Of a stretch of DNA of 64,000 bases, positions 59,901 through 64,000 are shown piece by piece. A model generated the notes under the pieces. The model worked only from the letters and a program-made list of their open reading frames with translations, did no database searches and was not told the DNA's origin. Location of the stretch: positions 1 through 64,000 of the forward strand of contig JAPTJF010000199.1 in assembly GCA_029339195.1 (NCBI GenBank). Direction: 5' to 3'. The stretch is from Micractinium sp. NFX-FRZ (lineage: Eukaryota; Chlorophyta; Trebouxiophyceae; Chlorellales; Chlorellaceae). Made by a program: the position numbers and the translations under genes. Numbering within the stretch: position 1 is the stretch's first letter; each line of letters begins with the position of its first letter.

Positions 59901-62524
59901 GTACTTGGTGGTTGAGCGGACGATGCCCTGGAGGGAAGGGAGGGAAGAAAGGAAGGAAAGGAAGGAAGGCAGCTTGAAGAAAGACAGAAATACTGTAAGG
60001 GCAGCTGTGTGAGTGCATTGGTGGTGGAGCGGACGAAGCCTTGAGAGGGGGGAGGGAATGAAGGGAAGCAAGAAAGCGGGGGATGGTTGTGTTGAGGACA
60101 GATGTGCCTCCCCATGCTGACATCCTGATGCGCACAAACCACTTGGTGTGTGCACCTGCGCACCCGCCTTCACTCGGCCCCGAACCCAAGGACACCACCT
60201 TCATTCAGGCAGGCAACCGAGCCTGCACTGGTGCCCCTACACACCTCGGATGCCTCCTCAGCCTGTGCCGCCGATGCGTCCCCACGCAGATCCGAGTAGA
60301 CGGAGGAGAGGGCGACCAGGAGGTCCGAGTAGTTTCCCTGTGGGGAGGACAGAGGGGTGTGGGGAGAAGCAGGGTGAGATGGAGGGGACCGGGTGAGAAT
60401 GAAGGAGGAGGACCGCCGGCAGGTCGGGGTGCCTGTCCTGAAAGCAGCAGTCAACCAGGGGAGGCAGACGAAGGGGAGAGGGCGAGGGGTGGCAGGAGAG
60501 GGTGGGCGATCAGTCAGCCAGAGTGACTGACCAGAGGAGGGAGGGAGGGAGGGAGGGGGAGAGAGGCGCCGCGGGCGACCACCGGTTAGAAAAAGGAGGA
60601 CGTCTCGTTCTGCTTGCTGGCAGCGCACCCCAGCCGCCCATCTGCGCGCATGCCTACCCCGCCCCCAGCCACCCGCCCGCCCGCCCGCCCACCTGCACCC
60701 ACGGCTGGTTGTGGAGGTGGGAGATGTAGAACTGTCGGCAGGGGGAGTGGGGCAGCATCTTGTCGTGCTTCTTCAGGATCTTGTGGAAGCCTGCGGATGG
60801 TGGGGAGGAGGGGTCGTGTTGTGGGTTGGTGTGGTGTGGTGTGCTGTGACCACCAAGTGCTTGCATCAACGCAGGCAGTCGAGGCAAATGGGACAGAATG
60901 AGCACGGACGCCCTTTGGCCGCGCTGTCTTGTACACCAGGGGAAGCAGCATCACCGCGCCTCCCCTCATCCCCTCCCAAGGCTACCAGCCGCAAGCGTCC
61001 AAGGAAGACGGGCAGGCACTCACCCATGTAGTTGAGGTTGACGTACTTCTCCAGCTGCAAAAACTCGTCGCCAATGGACTTGGCCTCCTGCAGGGGCAGG
61101 GAGAGGACCGGGCACGGCTTACTACGTGATGATGATGATGGTCGCATGTGGGGGCCAGGTCAGGGCGGGGCGGGGCGGGCAAGGCAGGATGGGCGGCGGG
61201 GCAAGGGCAGCAGGGGCGGGCAGGGCAGGCCTGCGGGGAGGAAAGGCAGGGCACCCGCACTGCACCAGCAGATGTGCATGGGCTGCCACCCACGGCCGCA
61301 CCACGCACCTTGCGCCGAACACCGCCGCCCCCGCTCAATCCGTTTCCTCCCCCAAGGCTTCTCCCCCGCAGCTTCCAAACAAGCAGTGCACACAACCCGG
61401 GCACTGCCTCACCTCCAGCAGCGCCTCCCGCTGTGCTGGGTCGCCCGTGCTCTTCACCCTCCCCTGCAGCTGCTTCAGACGCTCCCGCAGCTCTCCCACC
61501 AGGCGGGCCGTGAACCCCCCACACTTCTCCACCTCCGCCTCCAACTTTTGGAAGAATCTCTCCTCGGCTGCAAGCAGGCAGAAAGCAAGACCAACATGCG
61601 TGGAGGTTTGCACGTGGTGACATGGCAACACTTTTGACGGGACGGTGCTTGCACTGAACACACCTCCGAGGCAGGCCCCATAGCAGGGCGCATGACAGTA
61701 GACGCTGCAGCGTGGCTGCAAACGCGTGCACGCTGGCACGCGACACCTCTGCCACATCAGCATCGCACCCAGCATCTACTGGCACCTTGCACGCAGCAGC
61801 CACCCGCATTAAGCCCCCGCCCGAGCGCCACAAGCGCACCCGAGTCTCGCCGGTCGGCGGCGCGCTGCACAGTGAGCGAGGTGGTGCGGGGCGAGAAGTT
61901 GGTCACCCCCGCCGTCGCCTCCTCAGCCGCGCTCTCCTTGATCAGGTCCTTGAGCGCCTTGTAGTCTGGTTTGGATAAAAGGAGTGCAGATAGGAACAGA
62001 GGGGAGTTAGGACAGGGGGCGAGAGCAGGTCGCAAGTGTCGGCTTGCGCAGGCACGAGCGAAGTGCAGGCAGGCTGCGGGCAGGCAGGTGGGCATGTGCA
62101 CGTGGATTGTAGCACCAAGTTGTCCCCGTCAAGTATGACACTGACCTCTGGGACGGCACTCGCCCGACAGCCCCCGCCTGTGCAGCAAAGCAGCGGCTTC
62201 ATGCCAGCGCTGTGCGCTGCCCCACTCACCCACATACTGTGCCACCCACTCCGGCCGCTCTTTCTCCACCAGGTACTTGCCAAACTGCAGGGATGATCAC
62301 AGTGAGCACAGCACAACATCAGAAGAGGCGCGCGGCAGGGGCAACAGCACACGGCGTCCGCGGTGGCAGGCAGCGGCGGCGGCGGAGGCAGGCAGCGGCG
62401 GCAGTCAGTGGCGGCAGTAGGAGGGCAGCACCCTGCGGAGCGGTGGCGAGCTCGGCAGGTCGACCATCCATCTGCCCACGCTACTGCACACTGGTTTCCT
62501 CGCCGGCTGTGCGCGCACCTTCAT
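53953..62524 (-). CDS. VTC4: VTC4-type SPX polyphosphate polymerase
   Basis: Subunit of the vacuolar/acidocalcisome transporter chaperone complex that makes polyphosphate from ATP and moves it across the membrane. Twenty-two exons (62524-62519, 62284-62230, 61965-61840, 61567-61413, 61087-61024, 60790-60693, 60337-60245, 59927-59783, 59315-59237, 58973-58907, 58669-58562, 58324-58176, 57884-57816, 57418-57285, 57024-56920, 56543-56441, 56191-56098, 55732-55656, 55206-55125, 54969-54856, 54486-54415, 54219-53953) give 753 residues. Order: SPX domain (MKFGKYLVEKERPEWVAQYV, NYMGFHKILKKHDKMLP); tunnel metalloenzyme catalytic domain (STTKYWVRMSDV, HGRLDKRPNAIALRIRWYG, VERKTHKETWKGDESVK, MRTAFQIPFDTAVRISLDTN, ACLEIKLAL) with its basic lining residues; linker; DUF202 with three membrane helices (ERTFLSWLHMAITIG, EFIACILLPVAILMCGYA, AAVIVAALSLIFLVAF). 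The first exon holds only ATGAAG. SPX links activity to inositol pyrophosphate and phosphate status. Many introns carry exon-edge copies. Confidence 0.95.
54628..54787 (-). repeat. Two copies of VTC4 exon 20 3' edge in intron 20
   Basis: Segment 54733-54787 is identical over 55 bases to 54851-54905, which spans the donor and the end of exon 20 (offset 118 bp). A second, older copy lies at 54628-54674. Confidence 0.95.
55240..55420 (-). repeat. Degraded copies of VTC4 exon 19 5' edge
   Basis: The acceptor region at 55195-55220 (plus strand GGAGAACCACCTGAGG) is echoed near 55296-55320 and 55389-55412 at about 100 bp spacing. Similarity is weak and I am only moderately sure. Confidence 0.5.
55544..55588 (-). 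repeat. Copy of VTC4 exon 18 3' edge in intron 18
   Basis: Matches 55634-55678 with about four differences in 45 bases, displaced 90 bp (plus strand GCAGCTTGCTTGCGCTGC shared exactly). Confidence 0.9.
56802..56851 (-). repeat. Copy of VTC4 exon 15 3' edge
   Basis: Plus strand ACTCGTCGTC and AGGGCACCGCCTGCACCA recur 111 bp from the same words at the end of the exon 56920-57024, with the donor. Confidence 0.8.
57087..57115 (-). repeat. Copy of VTC4 exon 15 5' edge
   Basis: Resembles 56999-57027, the start of the same exon, at an offset of 88 bp (shared GTCAGCAGGCCTG), so this exon is echoed on both sides. Confidence 0.75.
57485..57525 (-). repeat. Copy of VTC4 exon 14 5' edge
   Basis: ACGGTGCACTGGCAGTGAG resembles GCGGTGCACGGGCAGCGAG at the start of exon 57285-57418, about 120 bp away. 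Confidence 0.6.
58393..58425 (-). repeat. Copy of VTC4 exon 12 5' edge
   Basis: One difference in about 31 bases from 58298-58330, offset 95 bp, including the acceptor. Confidence 0.9.
58766..58798 (-). repeat. Copy of VTC4 exon 11 5' edge
   Basis: Plus strand TTCACGCTCTCGTC and CCCTGCA recur about 120 bp from the exon start at 58645-58675. Confidence 0.75.
59436..59470 (-). repeat. Copy of VTC4 exon 9 5' edge
   Basis: One difference in 35 bases from 59288-59322, offset 148 bp. Between them lies a second small tandem duplication (CATTTCAGCTAGTT at about 59335 and 59379). Confidence 0.9.
59588..59609. repeat. Poly-C tract
   Basis: A run of about 20 C bases in a VTC4 intron. Confidence 0.95.
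60015..60158 (-). repeat. Copies of VTC4 exon 8 5' edge
   Basis: Segment 60015-60051 resembles the exon start and acceptor at 59901-59936; a second, more decayed copy (CTGATGCGCAC, CACTTGGTG) lies at 60112-60158. Confidence 0.75.
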
Positions 62525-63243
62525 GGAGCCACTTTTTTGCCCGCCCTGGAGTGGTTGACGCTTCGCTGCGCCGGGCGGTCGACTATCCGATCACTACTGC
62601 AGCGACTGCAGGCCGCCAAGCGAAGCCCTCAAAGGCTGCGGCTCTGCGCAGCCAGCGTTCGCACCCGAGCTTGGAGCGTGCGCCTGCTGCTCAAACAGGG
62701 CTCCGGTATTACAAAAGACGCGTGCAGGCACGGGTGCCATGAACGGGCGCCGCGACATGCCCCGCTCATGAGATGCCCTTGGCCGCCGCGGCATCTCCCG
62801 CCCCAGAGCCGCCGTGGGCACCCTCCCATGAGGGGTGCCGCAGTGCCGACCCTACAGCAGAGTGTCTCATGTGTGCAATACATGAACACTATGGCGTGTC
62901 ATTCTGCGGTCCACGGCAGTGCACCTGGCCATGCCGCAATCGAACGCTGCATCGCCCGAACCTTGCAGACGGGTGCCGCCAGTTTTATGCCTCAGGGAGC
63001 ATTGCCGCCTGTAGCACATCACTGCCTTGCTGTTGGAAACATGCATGCGCCTGCAGTGAGACCGACCCACCCACAGGTGGATGCCTGCCTGGAAGGTGAC
63101 ATGTAGCAGAACCACGCAGCACCACCATAAGCCCAGCCGCCACCTGTAAGCGAACATGTCCCCCAAGCCGCCGCCCAGCAGCAGCATGCCGTAGGCTGTC
63201 ATATAAACTGGCCAGAGGCGGGCATGCACTGCACGCGCGTGTT
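62525..63243. other. Upstream region of VTC4, no gene recognised
   Basis: Should hold the VTC4 promoter. A plus-strand open frame crosses it, but it has no splice or family support. A minus-strand frame with hydrophobic words (MTAYGMLLLGGGLGDMF) occurs near 63170-63210, not enough to call a gene. Confidence 0.4.
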
Positions 63244-63573
63244 TTATTGTTGCTCCAAAGAGCCAAGCTGTGGAAGCACACCAGCCAGGGCTTCGCGGGA
63301 GTGCGGCAGGCACAAAGGGCAGGAGTCTTCGGCACATAGAAGCTTCATTTCCTCCACTTCGCTCGTCTGAAACACGGATCCGGGACATGTCGTGACCCAC
63401 ATGCCAGATACCTGCCCTCCACCCCTCTCAGATGCTCCAAGTGCAGCTGCGGCAGTCAGGGCGGCGGTTGGACCGCCACGAGGCTGCCAAGGGCAGGAGG
63501 GTGCAGCAAGCTGCAGCAGGGGAACCCGCGTCTGTGCGCGACTTAGCTGTTGTAATTTATACGTGTGTCTCAT
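63244..63573 (-). CDS. Possible short protein, partial or uncertain
   Basis: A minus-strand terminal exon is plausible: TGTTTCAG acceptor near 63367 followed by TSEVEEMKLLCAEDSCPLCL and ending GVLPQLGSLEQQ. An ATG at 63573 opens the same frame (MRHTYKLQQLSRAQTRVPLL), so the product may be about 95-109 residues, with or without a 45-base intron. The Cys-x-x-x-x-x-Cys-x-x-Cys pattern could bind metal. The family is not recognised and the upstream part is doubtful. Confidence 0.35.
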   Translation of the reverse strand: MRHTYKLQQLSRAQTRVPLLQLAAPSCPWQPRGGPTAALTAAAALGASERGGGQVSGMWVTTCPGSVFQTSEVEEMKLLCAEDSCPLCLPHSREALAGVLPQLGSLEQQ

Positions 63574-63876
63574 GTAGCGAGGTCTCCGAGGTTCAGAGCA
63601 GGGTATGCGCCTCCGCAAGGGAGATGCCCGCCGCCATGCTGGCGTGCCCTCGTGGTCCCTCCCCAAACAAGCTCATTTCGCTCATCCAGCGCTACCCGCT
63701 GTTGGTGATAATTGCACACATTCCATATTCGCCGCCCGACTTGACGCGCTCGCTACCTCCGCACAGTTGCTTTTTCGCAGCTTGTTTTGCCGTCTGTAGC
63801 GGCTCAGAAAGCTCTGAAGGCATCAGATTTCGTTGGGCAGTGTCCGGAAGCTAGCAGACGCCCACCGCTCGCAAGG

Positions 63877-64000
63877 ATGAGCGGACCACAGGCAGGCCTG
63901 CGCAGGACGGAGGTAAGGGGGCTTGCAGTGCGTTGGGAGCATTAGAGTATCGTGAGGCAAACGGTGGGGCCTGCACAGCAAGACCAGGCCTGCCGCCGCC
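63877..64000 (+). CDS. Possible first exon of a gene running off the window
   Basis: An ATG at 63877 opens MSGPQAGLRRTE and is followed directly by a good donor (GAG|GTAAGG at 63913). The rest of the gene would lie beyond the window. Supported only by start context and donor. Confidence 0.35.

Noticed and set aside
62363..63106. Plus-strand open frame of 247 codons upstream of VTC4
   Set aside because: No splice signals, domain or coherent composition; it overlaps the VTC4 first intron and promoter.
63432..63854. Plus-strand open frame of 140 codons
   Set aside because: Overlaps the candidate minus-strand terminal exon, shows no domain and ends just before a better plus-strand start at 63877.

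Overview
The window is nuclear DNA from a green alga, most likely a trebouxiophyte of the Chlorella/Micractinium type. The evidence is very high GC, genes split into many short exons with GT-AG introns, GC-rich third codon positions, a chloroplast-targeted ferredoxin nitrite reductase, a plant-type nitrate reductase, and TGTAA polyadenylation-type signals downstream of several genes. There is no sign of bacterial or organellar DNA. All gene models were built by eye from reading frame, splice consensus and phase; no transcript data were available.

Layout: a small secreted protein of unknown function (302-1942, +); a bZIP transcription factor (3102-6651, -); a nitrate assimilation cluster made of ferredoxin-nitrite reductase (7027-13259, -), nitrate reductase (14017-21808, +), the NAR2 partner protein (23917-25681, -) and an NRT2 high-affinity nitrate transporter (26263-29824, +); a MYND zinc-finger protein (30835-32293, -); a 1207-residue coiled-coil protein (33011-41482, -); a small membrane protein (42363-43508, -); a helix-hairpin-helix DNA-glycosylase-like protein (44142-47129, -); a second, divergent NRT2 transporter (47374-52878, -); a VTC4-type SPX/polyphosphate polymerase (53953-62524, -); and poorly defined genes at the right edge.

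The nitrate genes form two head-to-head pairs, NiR/NR sharing 757 bp and NAR2/NRT2 sharing 581 bp. This suits co-regulation: NRT2 with NAR2 imports nitrate, NR reduces it to nitrite in the cytosol and NiR reduces nitrite to ammonium in the chloroplast. A second NRT2 lies about 18 kb downstream.

The most unusual signal is structural. Many introns carry degraded or near-perfect copies of the edge of a flanking exon (splice site plus about 20-45 coding bases), displaced about 90-150 bp into the intron. I see this in NiR, NR, the coiled-coil gene, the HhH gene, the second NRT2 and repeatedly in VTC4. It looks like recurrent tandem duplication across splice junctions that lengthens introns and leaves decoy splice sites. 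One NR intron also holds telomere-like GGGTTA repeats.
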